A stretch of 64,000 nucleotides of DNA from contig FZPE01000001.1 of NCBI GenBank assembly GCA_900188465.1, positions 1,302,001-1,366,000 of the forward strand, read 5' to 3'. The position numbers and the translations under genes were made by a program. The stretch comes from Micrococcales bacterium KH10 (GTDB lineage Bacteria > Actinomycetota > Actinomycetes > Actinomycetales > Cellulomonadaceae). Under the pieces are notes generated by a model. That model was not told where the DNA came from. It worked only from the letters and a program-made list of their open reading frames with translations, and made no database searches. Positions 1 through 7,153 of this stretch are shown here, piece after piece (the stretch's first letter is position 1; the number at the start of each line of letters is the position of its first letter).

Positions 1-435
1 CTTCGGGATGATCGCCAACGACGGGTATCCGAAACGGAGGCTTCCGGCCTTGAAGGGCACCACGATGAGTTCTTGCTGCGAGAGCCATTCGAGGGTCTCG
101 GCCTTGACCGGAGCGAAGTCGGAGCCGTGACGGTCCTTGTACCGCGGTTTGTCTGTCGGGAGGTCATCTGCGATCCGCATGCAGTCTGGGTCGCGGCGCC
201 GAATGTAGTCCTCCGGGTAGTTCACCGCGATGCCGTTGGTGCAGCGCACCACATCGGCCTCTTTGATCGGACCTTGACCGGGCACGTCGTAGACGACATC
301 GAATTGGTCTGCGTCTGGGGAACCGAGGGTGAGTTCGTACAGTTCTTGCCGCGTTGCCGGGATGGTGATGCTCTGACATGCCGCGAGTGCTGCGGCAACG
401 TCCGGGGGCAGCACAACTTGGTCAAGTAAATCCAT
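1..435 (-). CDS. DUF4914 family protein, N-terminal part (cut by window edge)
   Basis: An open frame of 145 codons runs from an ATG at 435 to the left edge without a stop, so only the N-terminus is visible. The start is supported by an AAGGAG ribosome site 9 nt upstream. The protein begins MDLLDQVVLPPDVAAAL and contains YDVPGQGPIKEADVVRCTNG and YIRRRDPDCMRIAD. These resemble the start of the DUF4914 family, long cytoplasmic proteins of unproven function; the family call is from memory. There is no signal peptide. It follows the L,D-transpeptidase gene on the same strand after a 230-nt gap, so it probably has its own promoter. Confidence 0.6.
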   Translation of the reverse strand, partial: MDLLDQVVLPPDVAAALAACQSITIPATRQELYELTLGSPDADQFDVVYDVPGQGPIKEADVVRCTNGIAVNYPEDYIRRRDPDCMRIADDLPTDKPRYKDRHGSDFAPVKAETLEWLSQQELIVVPFKAGSLRFGYPSLAIIPK

Positions 436-665
436 TGTGGTGACTCCTTGCTGGCGACCTCGTGGGCCACTCCTATCCAGTTGCAACCTGAGATGGTCGC
501 CGGTTCAGTCACGGTCGGCGCATCCTCACCGCATAGACCTGCGAGGCGCAATCCTGACCGCTTCTTTACCTAAAGACTAGGATAGGTGCCCGTTTTAGCA
601 TAGGACTTTTGACTTCATTTGGCTTGATGTCAATGTTGCCCGAATTGTGCGGAGTCTGTTTACGG
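436..665. other. Intergenic region upstream of the DUF4914 gene
   Basis: No credible gene is visible here. On the minus strand there is a TTGACA at 633-628 followed by an AT-rich stretch (AAAAGT, then TATGCT), which could be the promoter of the DUF4914 gene, though the spacing is not ideal. No clear hairpin terminator for the transpeptidase gene is seen. Confidence 0.3.
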
Positions 666-1586
666 TTACTTGCGGATGACGATTTCGGATCCGATTCCCA
701 TGCCGCCCTTACCCCACAGGTAGTCCATCGCGGGGTTGGCAATACGGATGCAACCGTGGGAGGCCGGATAGTTAGGGATGTTCGGAGAACCGTGGATTGC
801 CCACCCGCCCGACAGGTAGTACTGCGGACGATACATCGGCCCGAGTTCCGCTTTGTGCAGGTAATCCCGCTTCATGTAGACCTTGAAGCTGCCCGTGGGG
901 GTGTGCGCATAGATGCGGCGACCCTTGTGGGTGTAATAGCTGTTCGATCCGGACGAGATATTGAAGGTCGTACGGACCTTGCCGTTGCGCACGATCGACA
1001 TGATCTGGCGCGACAGGTCGATTTCGAAGACTGCCCGCTTCTTCGACTGTGCCTTGGTGATTGAGGTCGGAGGTTTGGTTCCGAGGAAGAGCTCGTACCA
1101 CACGCCCTGGGTCGCACGACCCGTGCGGGCTCGTCCCGTCGACTTCTGTACCGCCATGACCGCCTGCTGCGTGGAGTGGCCATATTTGCCGTCCGCGCTA
1201 GAAATCCAGTACCCGTTCTTCCGCAGTAGTTTCTGCAGCCGAGTAACCTGCTCACCGCGGCTGCCACTCGACAGCACCGGAGCCTTACGGGATTTGGCGC
1301 GCGCCTTTTTCTTCGCCGCCCGCAGCGCTTTCTTGGCCTTAGCCGCCTTCTTCTTTTTGGCTGCTTTCTTCTGCTTGGCAGTCTTCTTCTTGGACGAGTT
1401 CTTCCCCGGCTTCTTTGCTTCCGCGCCGCTATCGCCAGGTGAGTTCGCCACGACAGCCGAGTTGACCCCATCGGTCGAGCTTGTCGCGGCCACTGCGACA
1501 GCGGGGTTCACCCCGGTCACGCCTACCGCTATGGCGACGACCGTCGCCACCAGACCAGCAAAGATTCGTTGGCACTGCCTCTTCAT
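666..1586 (-). CDS. L,D-transpeptidase with peptidoglycan-binding domain (YkuD family)
   Basis: Secreted cell-wall cross-linking enzyme that forms 3-3 (L,D) links in peptidoglycan. Residues 1 to about 34 are a signal peptide. About 57-104 is a Lys/Ala-rich linker, 108-165 a PG_binding_1 repeat (GEQVTRLQKLLRKNGY), and 185-306 the YkuD catalytic domain. The catalytic signature is visible as HGSPNIPNYPASHGCIRI, with the Cys about 28 residues from the C-terminus and the conserved His just before it. The ATG at 1586 is preferred because AAGGGA lies 5 nt upstream; an in-frame TTG lies one codon earlier. The polybasic linker should bind anionic wall polymers (inference). The S4-domain gene lies upstream on the same strand. 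Confidence 0.93.
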   Translation of the reverse strand: MKRQCQRIFAGLVATVVAIAVGVTGVNPAVAVAATSSTDGVNSAVVANSPGDSGAEAKKPGKNSSKKKTAKQKKAAKKKKAAKAKKALRAAKKKARAKSRKAPVLSSGSRGEQVTRLQKLLRKNGYWISSADGKYGHSTQQAVMAVQKSTGRARTGRATQGVWYELFLGTKPPTSITKAQSKKRAVFEIDLSRQIMSIVRNGKVRTTFNISSGSNSYYTHKGRRIYAHTPTGSFKVYMKRDYLHKAELGPMYRPQYYLSGGWAIHGSPNIPNYPASHGCIRIANPAMDYLWGKGGMGIGSEIVIRK

Positions 1587-1658
1587 CAATGTCCCTTGTC
1601 ATGTCGTTATTAGCGCACGCACGGGTCAGTGCGTCGCGCATGAGTCAGTGGGTGCCCG

Positions 1659-2045
1659 TTACCGATTCTCCCGGCCGCGCAACCGATCAAGTTGGCGGCG
1701 TTCACGTTTCGTGGGCCGACCGGTTCCGCTGTCGCGGACGGCCGTCGGGATCAGTCTTTCACGCGGAGGCGGCGGCGGGCTGTGATCCTCGTAACATTCA
1801 ACGGCAACAGGTGCTCCGACACGTTTACTGATCACACGGGTGACCACAACGACGCGATGTCGATCCAGACCCGTGATTTCCACGGTCATGCCAGGACGCA
1901 CTGCAGTGGCAGGCTTGGCTCGGGTCCCCTCGACGGTGACATGACCGCCTCGGCAGGCCGCGGCAGCCGCCGCCCTCGTCTTCAGCAATCGGACCGCCCA
2001 AAGCCAGGCGTCGACTCGTCCTGACTTCGCTTCAGCAGCATCCAC
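1659..2045 (-). CDS. S4-domain RNA-binding protein, HslR/Hsp15-like
   Basis: Small cytoplasmic RNA-binding protein of 128 residues. The S4 domain fills the N-terminal half (RVDAWLWAVRLLKTRAAAAAA, then GGHVTVEG, a typical S4 RNA-contact segment), followed by a proline run and a basic C-terminal tail (RPTKRERRQLDRLRG). In the family, Hsp15 rescues 50S subunits carrying stalled peptidyl-tRNA; the precise role here is inferred. The start is a GTG just behind a GAGGTGAGGTGA purine-rich site. It is divergent from the DDAH gene, so the roughly 100-bp gap should hold both promoters. Confidence 0.85.
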   Translation of the reverse strand: MDAAEAKSGRVDAWLWAVRLLKTRAAAAAACRGGHVTVEGTRAKPATAVRPGMTVEITGLDRHRVVVVTRVISKRVGAPVAVECYEDHSPPPPPRERLIPTAVRDSGTGRPTKRERRQLDRLRGRENR

Positions 2046-2144
2046 GTCACCTCACCTCTTTCGACGGTTTCGGGCACTCTACCTGCCAAGTAGGCGTAGC
2101 GTTGTCCTCGGAGAATTTCGACCACAAATCCTTCAGGAGAAAAT

Positions 2145-2990
2145 GTGACCACACCATCGTCGCAGACCCCCATCCGTCCGGTCTCACCGCGCCACTACCT
2201 GATGGCCCGCCCGACGTACTACACCGTCAACTACCAGATCAATCCGTGGATGCATCCCGAAATCGCCACGGATGGCTCATTGGCCATGCAGCAGTGGCAG
2301 GAGTTGCACGACCTGTACGTCCGGATCGGACACCACGTCGAGGTTATCGAAGGCGCGCCCGGTTTGCCGGATATGGTCTATGCCGCCAATGGCGGGCTCG
2401 TCGTCGACGGCATCGCCGTGGCCGCGAATTTCACCTACCCGGAGCGGCAGGGGGAGACCGAACTGTATGCCGACTGGTTCCGCAGCGCTGGTTTTGAGGT
2501 GCATTACACCGACGAGGTCAACGAGGGCGAGGGCGATATTCTCACCGTGGGCGACGTTATCTTGGCGGGTACTGGGTTCCGCACGAGCACCAAGGCCCAT
2601 GAGCAGATCGCCAAGGTCACAGGCCGCGAGGTCATCTCGTTGGAACTCGTCGATCCGCGTTATTACCACCTGGACACGGCGCTTTCGGTACTCGGCCCAG
2701 ACCTGATCGCGTACTACCCACCGGCGTTCTCGCCTGCTTCGCGCGAGGTGCTTTCCCAGCGCTTCCCGGACGCATTGATCGCCACGGATGCTGACGCCGC
2801 GGCGTTGGGCCTGAACCTGGTGTGCGACGGGGTGCACGCCATGATGGCGCCGCGCGCGGTGGATCTGATCGAGAAGGTGCGCGGTCGCGGTTTCACCGTG
2901 CATACAGTCGACACCTCGGAACTGCTCAAGGGCGGTGGCGGGATCAAGTGCTGCACGCTGGAGCTTCGCTCCGCGTTCGCCACCAGCTAG
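2145..2990 (+). CDS. ddaH: Dimethylarginine dimethylaminohydrolase-type amidinohydrolase
   Basis: Pentein-fold guanidino-group hydrolase: Nw,Nw-dimethyl-L-arginine to citrulline plus dimethylamine, or a related arginine derivative. At 281 residues it has the normal family length. The catalytic His is in RYYHLDTAL (His175) and the nucleophile in KCCTLELR (Cys269 or Cys270). The ANGG loop and the MVYAANGG segment near residue 80 fit the substrate pocket. The GTG start has AGGAG 6-7 nt upstream. In actinobacteria this gene often sits beside rocD or an Lrp regulator; neither is here. Its stop codon directly touches the first copy of a 65-bp hairpin repeat. Confidence 0.88.
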   Translation: MTTPSSQTPIRPVSPRHYLMARPTYYTVNYQINPWMHPEIATDGSLAMQQWQELHDLYVRIGHHVEVIEGAPGLPDMVYAANGGLVVDGIAVAANFTYPERQGETELYADWFRSAGFEVHYTDEVNEGEGDILTVGDVILAGTGFRTSTKAHEQIAKVTGREVISLELVDPRYYHLDTALSVLGPDLIAYYPPAFSPASREVLSQRFPDALIATDADAAALGLNLVCDGVHAMMAPRAVDLIEKVRGRGFTVHTVDTSELLKGGGGIKCCTLELRSAFATS

Positions 2991-3055
2991 TTGCTGCAGG
3001 TTTTCTTTTATGTTGACGGTAAGTTTCCGGTCAACAAGAAAACTTTCCTGCGGCA
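2991..3055. repeat. 65-bp hairpin repeat, copy A
   Basis: This is one of two near-identical 65-bp direct repeats (the other at 3899-3963), with 60 of 65 positions identical. Each is an imperfect palindrome with outer arms GCAGG/CCTGC, inner arms GTTGAC/GTCAAC (TTGAC/GTCAA in copy B), a TTTCTT-type tract opposite AAGAAAA, and a 12-nt loop. Copy A starts at the base after the ddaH stop codon and lies 64 nt beyond the end of vapC1. I recognise no named element. Confidence 0.85.
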
Positions 3056-3118
3056 ATATCTGATCTGTGACGTGTCGGATCTGACCTCGCCATCAGTTCG
3101 CGTGCATGGAGGTCATGA

Positions 3119-3514
3119 CTATCCGGCCAGGACGAGACGCAGCCCGGGGATGTCGGCCCCCGCAAGTCGTTTATCTGAGGTGAGCAATGTTGCGTCCATT
3201 GCGAGCGCAAGCACGACGTAATGTGCGTCTGCGATGCGCACACGGTGGCGCAGTCTCCATACCTCTTCATTGAGCGCACCTGTTGCGATTCGCGCACATG
3301 CTAGATCTTGCCAGTTGGCAATCGCCGCATCGCACGCGTCTGCTGAGATCGCCCCCTGCCGTTCGAGACGCGCAAATGCCGAGAGCACCTCTGTATCGAT
3401 GAGGGTCGGCGCCATCAGGTCGCCACCGTGTAACTCCGCGAGCACAGCGCGATCCCCCAACAGCGCGTTTACTGCCGCACTCGCATCCACTACGAGCTTT
3501 CGTCGAGCGATCAC
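3119..3514 (-). CDS. vapC: PIN-domain ribonuclease toxin (VapC)
   Basis: Toxin of a type II toxin-antitoxin module; PIN-domain proteins are Mg-dependent endoribonucleases that usually cut tRNA or rRNA. The acidic centre is visible: LVVDASAAVNALLG at the N-terminus, DTEVLSAFARLE in the middle, and RIADAHYVVLALA with LLTSDKRLA near the C-terminus. The length of 131 residues is normal. Its start overlaps the antitoxin stop by 4 nt (ATGA), so the two are translationally coupled. The module sits between two copies of the 65-bp repeat. Confidence 0.9.
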   Translation of the reverse strand: MIARRKLVVDASAAVNALLGDRAVLAELHGGDLMAPTLIDTEVLSAFARLERQGAISADACDAAIANWQDLACARIATGALNEEVWRLRHRVRIADAHYVVLALAMDATLLTSDKRLAGADIPGLRLVLAG

Positions 3515-3807
3515 CGCCGGCGGCTCCGGTCGACAGCAACGTCTGACACCGCAGTAACGACACTCTCCGAACCTGAGGGAATGTCAAACTCGACGCGTAC
3601 CTCATCGATAAGTCGTACGGCATCAATGCCTTTGACCGGCGCTGACTCCTGCCGCGCAGCAACCCATTCCTCAACAGTGGGACGCGATAAGTCCTGACTC
3701 AGCAACCGAATCACGTAGTCCGACATGCTGAGCCCTTGGGTTTTCGCGCGCGCAGCCAACGCCGAGTGGAGTTCCGGCGGCACATTCTTCACCTGTAGCA
3801 TGCCCAT
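3511..3807 (-). CDS. vapB: Ribbon-helix-helix antitoxin (VapB/FitA-like)
   Basis: Antitoxin partner of the downstream VapC. Residues 3-40 (MLQVKNVPPELHSALAARA, then GLSMSDYVIRLL) are a ribbon-helix-helix DNA-binding domain of the FitA type. The C-terminal half should be the toxin-neutralising tail. The first ATG is at 3807 and a second in-frame ATG lies two codons later. Neither has a good ribosome site, so a leaderless or weakly initiated message is possible. GCATGC-type repeats before the start are likely autoregulatory sites. Confidence 0.85.
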   Translation of the reverse strand: MGMLQVKNVPPELHSALAARAKTQGLSMSDYVIRLLSQDLSRPTVEEWVAARQESAPVKGIDAVRLIDEVRVEFDIPSGSESVVTAVSDVAVDRSRRR

Positions 3808-3837
3808 AACATCACGCTAGCATGCTATGGACATGCT
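3795..3837. promoter_or_regulatory. Probable VapBC autoregulatory operator
   Basis: A perfect 10-bp palindrome TAGCATGCTA lies at 3818-3827, just upstream of the vapB start, flanked by related ATGC-containing sites (GTAGCATGCC at 3795-3804 and ACATGCTC at 3831-3838). Ribbon-helix-helix antitoxins of this family bind short palindromes over their own promoter; assignment here is inference from position and symmetry. Confidence 0.5.
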
Positions 3838-3898
3838 CTTGACTTCGATGACGGCATCGCGGACGCAAGATTTGTGCCACGCATTGGCCGCCCACCAG

Positions 3899-3963
3899 TT
3901 GCTGCAGGTTTCCTTTCTTATTGACGGTAAGTGTCCGGTCAACAAGAAAACTTTCCTGCGGCA
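3899..3963. repeat. 65-bp hairpin repeat, copy B
   Basis: Second copy of the hairpin repeat, in the same orientation as copy A and 908 bp away. It begins 22 nt beyond the end of the broken vapC2 and about 90 nt upstream of vapB1. The match to copy A may extend left into the bases CACCAG, interrupted by a 4-nt CTAG present only in copy A. It has the same outer GCAGG/CCTGC arms. Confidence 0.85.
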
Positions 3964-3985
3964 TTTTCTTCGTGTCGCGACGACC

Positions 3986-4408
3986 CTAGGCGCGCAGCGC
4001 TAACGTTTCGACGGGTTGCCCGGTTATCTCCGCAATGAGGTCAAAATCTTCATCGACGGCCAGGACAGTGAGTCCGGCCTTCTCGTCCGTGGCTGTAATC
4101 AACAGGTCCCGGATCGATGGCGCACGGTGCTGACTACGATCCACTAAGAGCATTTGCACCTCGAAAGCGCGGCCATCCATTGCGGGAGTAATGTACTCAA
4201 CTGGCATGAGAAAAATTGGTGGCATTTCAAAGGCTTCTCGACCCGCAATCCCGGATCGAACTGAATAGCCAAGTTCTAACTTTGTCAGCGCGGATATTCG
4301 CACCAAACCTCGTCAAATGCGCTCGTTCCACTCATCAAGATGCAATGATTCGCCCATCTGCATCCGGGCGTACGCCGACTTGTCGACGAGCCACCCGGTC
4401 ACTGCCAT
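3986..4408 (-). pseudogene. vapC: VapC toxin interrupted by an in-frame TGA
   Basis: The gene would start at the ATG at 4408, overlapping the vapB2 stop by 10 nt. It reads MAVTGWLVDKSAYARMQMGE and reaches WNERI, then hits TGA at 4315-4313 (codon 32) and continues in the same frame as RGLVRISALTKLELGYS to a natural end. The full 140-codon frame is otherwise a normal PIN toxin: first Asp in LVDKSA, Glu in LTKLELGYS, and Asp residues in APSIRDLLI and AVDEDFDLIAE. As no base is gained or lost, this is a nonsense mutation, not a frameshift. A shorter product from an internal TTG or GTG would lack the first catalytic Asp. Confidence 0.85.
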
Positions 4409-4623
4409 GCTGTTCCCATCACGGACGGATCCCCTAAATCTTGGAATACTTCCGCCGACCGGTTCCAGTCTTCGGCCGTGACCGTCACTGAGGATCTCGG
4501 AACATCGCCACCTTCGAGTTTGCGGCGCAGAAATTCATGACGGGACAGGCCCAATTCCGCCGCTTCCGCATCGATACGCTCGACGGCCTTGTCACTAAGC
4601 CCACGGATCAGCACGTTCGTCAT
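4399..4623 (-). CDS. vapB: VapB antitoxin (ribbon-helix-helix), partner toxin broken
   Basis: Antitoxin of 74 residues, intact. It begins MTNVLIRGLSDKAVERID and has the typical AAELGLSRHEFLRRKLEGG helix, resembling mycobacterial VapB proteins. The start at 4623 is chosen over an upstream in-frame ATG because GGAGGTGG lies just before it and the family begins with MTN. The C-terminal part (EDWNRSAEVFQDLGDP) should wrap the toxin. A 14-bp palindrome lies upstream. With its toxin interrupted it may act as an orphan autorepressor or protect against related toxins. Confidence 0.85.
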   Translation of the reverse strand: MTNVLIRGLSDKAVERIDAEAAELGLSRHEFLRRKLEGGDVPRSSVTVTAEDWNRSAEVFQDLGDPSVMGTAWQ

Positions 4624-4645
4624 AAACACCACCTCCACTGCTGAC

Positions 4646-4659
4646 GATATCGCGATATC
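4646..4659. promoter_or_regulatory. Palindromic operator upstream of vapB2
   Basis: GATATCGCGATATC is a perfect 14-bp palindrome made of two GATATC half-sites, centred about 30 nt upstream of the vapB2 start. Its position and symmetry fit the site bound by the VapB(C) complex for autorepression. This is inference. Confidence 0.6.
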
Positions 4660-4758
4660 AGCCAACGTACGCGGGGTTGGTGCAGTGGGCGCGGAGCGCC
4701 GGGCTCGGTACGGGGCGGGTTCGTTCTCGGGGACGAGTGAGCCTCCTGGGGTGGCGGG

Positions 4759-5442
4759 CTAAGTAGTGGGGACGAGTTGGCCCTCGGACATGGTGAGCAC
4801 TCGCTCCGCGACGACACTGGCTTCACCATGATCGTGGGTCACATACAGGGCCGTCGTCCCGGTCGAGCGCAGAATGTTGCGCAAATCGTGTGAGAGCCGT
4901 TCGCGTAAGTCACGATCAAGCGCACTGAGCGGCTCGTCCAATAGCAGCAAACGAGGTCGCGGCGCGAGCGCCCGTGCAAGTGCCACCCGCTGCCGCTGCC
5001 CACCGGACAGTGTCGCCACCGACCGCGACTCGTAACCTTCCAGGCCGACGAGCCGCAACAATTCCGTGACACGCTGAACCCGCTCAGCGCGCGGCACATG
5101 GTGCATGACCAGGCCGTAGTCGATATTGCCCGCCACATCACGGTGCGCGAAGAGCTGCCCGTCTTGAAAAACGAGGCCAAAGTCGCGGCGATGGACCGGT
5201 ACGTCGGCCAGATCCTGTCCGTCGAAGCGGATCAGGCCGCCAGCCAGCGATTCAAGTCCGGTGACGGCTCGCAGCAACGTCGACTTGCCACAACCGGACG
5301 GGCCGAGCAGCGCAACCGTGCTGCCTTGCGGCACATGCAGGCTGACTCCACGCACGGCCGCCACAGGCTGCGCGCCGCGCTCACCCGGATAGGTCACCGA
5401 GACGTCGATGACCTCAAGCCCCTTGGGCGTTGATCTGCTCAA
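4759..5442 (-). CDS. ABC transporter ATP-binding protein, thiamine-type uptake system
   Basis: Cytoplasmic ATPase energising the importer encoded just upstream. Visible motifs are Walker A GPSGCGKST (about residues 47-55), Q-loop LVFQDGQLFAH, signature LSGGQRQRVALARA, Walker B LLLLDEPLSALD and the H-loop YVTHDHGEA. Length (227 residues) and motifs fit the ThiQ/FbpC-like group without a long C-terminal regulatory domain. The start overlaps the permease stop by 4 nt. As last gene of a TPP-riboswitch-controlled operon its substrate is most likely thiamine or a precursor (inference from context). Confidence 0.9.
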   Translation of the reverse strand: MSRSTPKGLEVIDVSVTYPGERGAQPVAAVRGVSLHVPQGSTVALLGPSGCGKSTLLRAVTGLESLAGGLIRFDGQDLADVPVHRRDFGLVFQDGQLFAHRDVAGNIDYGLVMHHVPRAERVQRVTELLRLVGLEGYESRSVATLSGGQRQRVALARALAPRPRLLLLDEPLSALDRDLRERLSHDLRNILRSTGTTALYVTHDHGEASVVAERVLTMSEGQLVPTT

Positions 5443-7121
5443 AATTCCCCCGCTCCTGCATCGCGCAGCCTCTCGGCGGCCATGATGATGATCGTAGTGA
5501 CCAGCCCCAACACCACGGCGGCAGCCAGCGCCATGCCATAGTTTTGGGCGCCTTGGCGGCCGATGAGTTGGAAGATGATCACCGGCATGGTGACGCTGTC
5601 GGGTCTGACCAAGAACGATGTCGCACCGAATTCACCGAGTGAGGCGGCCATCGCGAACCCGGTGGCCAACCCTACGGATCTGGCAGCGATCGGCCAGTCG
5701 ACAGTGGCCAGTACCCGAACCGGCGATGCCCCCAGCACGGCAGCAGCGTGCCGCAGGCGCGGGTCGATGGCCCGCACCACCGGCAGCACCAGGCGGATCA
5801 CCAGTGGCACAGCAACCACAGCCTGCGCAATGGGGATCAGCACTCCCGAACTGCGCAGGTCGATATCCCAGCCAAAGGGCTGGTACATGGTCAGTAACAG
5901 GCCGAAGCCGACCGTGACCGCGGACACCCCCAGCGGCAACATCACGAAGCCGTCGATAGTTGCGATCCCGCGTCGCGCGAGCGGCTTGCCCGGACGGCGC
6001 GATAACACGGTGACCAGCAACAGTCCGATGATCATTGCGATGACGGTGGCGGCCAGTGCCAACCGCACCGACGTGGCCAGCGCCTCCCACACAGTCGACG
6101 TCAGCGCATCGCGACTGCCCTGTGTGGCGAGCGCCGTGTAGTTTCCGAAACCCCAGCCTTGCGCGTCGCGCAGCGAGCGAGCAACAAGCGAAGCCAGCGG
6201 CAGCACGTGAAGCACGGTGATCGTCGCCCCCGTCACGATCACGGCCGGTAGGTCAGCGCGCTGAATCCGCCGAGAGGTGGTTGCGACCGCGGCGAGATTC
6301 AGTGCGGTTTCACGCCTAGTGCGCAATCGACTCGAAACGTACAGCGCGATGGAGACGATGACCAGTTGGGCGATGGACAGCACCGCGGCGGCCCGGAGGT
6401 CGAGCAACTGCGTGGTCTGCCGATAGATCTCAGCTTCCAGATTCGCGAATCTGCGCCCGCCCAGGACCATCACGATCCCGAATGCCGTCGAACAGAACAA
6501 GAAGACTAGGGAGGCGGCCGCGGCTATCGCGGGCCGCAGTTGCGGCAGCGTCACTGTGACGAAAGCGCGCAGGGGTGAGGCACCGAGGACCCGTGCGGCT
6601 TGCACGGGACGCGGATCGAGTCGTTCCCACAGTGCCCCCACGGTGCGCACGACGACGGCATAGTTGAAGAAGACGAGCGCCCACACCACCGCTGGCAATG
6701 TCTGGTCCCAGTCCAGAAACGCCAACGGTCCGCCTTCGCCCAGCAGTGACCGGAAAGCCACTCCCACCACCACGGTGGGCAGTACGAAGGGCACAGTGAT
6801 CCAGGCCCGAAGCGCTGCTCGTCCGCGAAACCGCAACCGTGAAACCACGTAGGCGCCTGGCAGACCCAAGATCACCGCACCAACGGTTCCCAACGTGGCC
6901 TGCAGCAGAGTCTGACCGATCACCCGCCAAGTACTGGTGCGGGAGAAGACATCGGCGAATCCGGTCAGATCGACCGCACCGTCGGCGGTGAATCCGCGCA
7001 CGATCAGGGTGACAACGGGCCAGGCGAAGAAAATGCCGATGAAGGCAAGCGGAATGAGCACAGTCGAGGTCCATCCGAGTACCGGAAGCACTCGGATGGA
7101 CCTCGACTGTTGACGGCTCAT
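5439..7121 (-). CDS. Fused two-domain ABC permease, thiamine-type
   Basis: Integral membrane protein of 560 residues that looks like two permease halves in one chain, as in ThiP and FbpB. Each half has about six membrane segments and an EAA-type coupling loop: ARVLGASPLRAFVTVTLPQL near residue 180 and AAVLGASPVRVLATVDWPIA near residue 460. A hydrophilic stretch (SSRLRTRRETALN) separates the halves. It forms the channel for the ligand delivered by the downstream-of-riboswitch lipoprotein and couples to the overlapping ATPase gene. Confidence 0.9.
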   Translation of the reverse strand: MSRQQSRSIRVLPVLGWTSTVLIPLAFIGIFFAWPVVTLIVRGFTADGAVDLTGFADVFSRTSTWRVIGQTLLQATLGTVGAVILGLPGAYVVSRLRFRGRAALRAWITVPFVLPTVVVGVAFRSLLGEGGPLAFLDWDQTLPAVVWALVFFNYAVVVRTVGALWERLDPRPVQAARVLGASPLRAFVTVTLPQLRPAIAAAASLVFLFCSTAFGIVMVLGGRRFANLEAEIYRQTTQLLDLRAAAVLSIAQLVIVSIALYVSSRLRTRRETALNLAAVATTSRRIQRADLPAVIVTGATITVLHVLPLASLVARSLRDAQGWGFGNYTALATQGSRDALTSTVWEALATSVRLALAATVIAMIIGLLLVTVLSRRPGKPLARRGIATIDGFVMLPLGVSAVTVGFGLLLTMYQPFGWDIDLRSSGVLIPIAQAVVAVPLVIRLVLPVVRAIDPRLRHAAAVLGASPVRVLATVDWPIAARSVGLATGFAMAASLGEFGATSFLVRPDSVTMPVIIFQLIGRQGAQNYGMALAAAVVLGLVTTIIIMAAERLRDAGAGEF

Positions 7122-7153
7122 ATCTGTGTGATTTCTAGCGCAGGTTCGCTAAG

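Noticed and set aside
609-1785. Plus-strand open frames opposite the transpeptidase gene
   Set aside because: They are antisense shadows of a clear L,D-transpeptidase with catalytic motif, signal peptide and ribosome site.
2991-3055. Integron attC site
   Set aside because: The layout is cassette-like, but the arms lack the GTTRRRY / RYYYAAC core boxes and no integrase is in the window. Kept as an unnamed hairpin repeat.
3986-4306. A complete short VapC toxin starting at the internal TTG
   Set aside because: It would lack the N-terminal LVDKSA strand with the first catalytic Asp, which is present upstream in the same frame before the TGA.
4313-4315. Selenocysteine or programmed readthrough at the vapC2 TGA
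   Set aside because: PIN toxins have no Sec at this place, the position is normally a plain Glu-like residue, and no SECIS-like structure was noticed just downstream.
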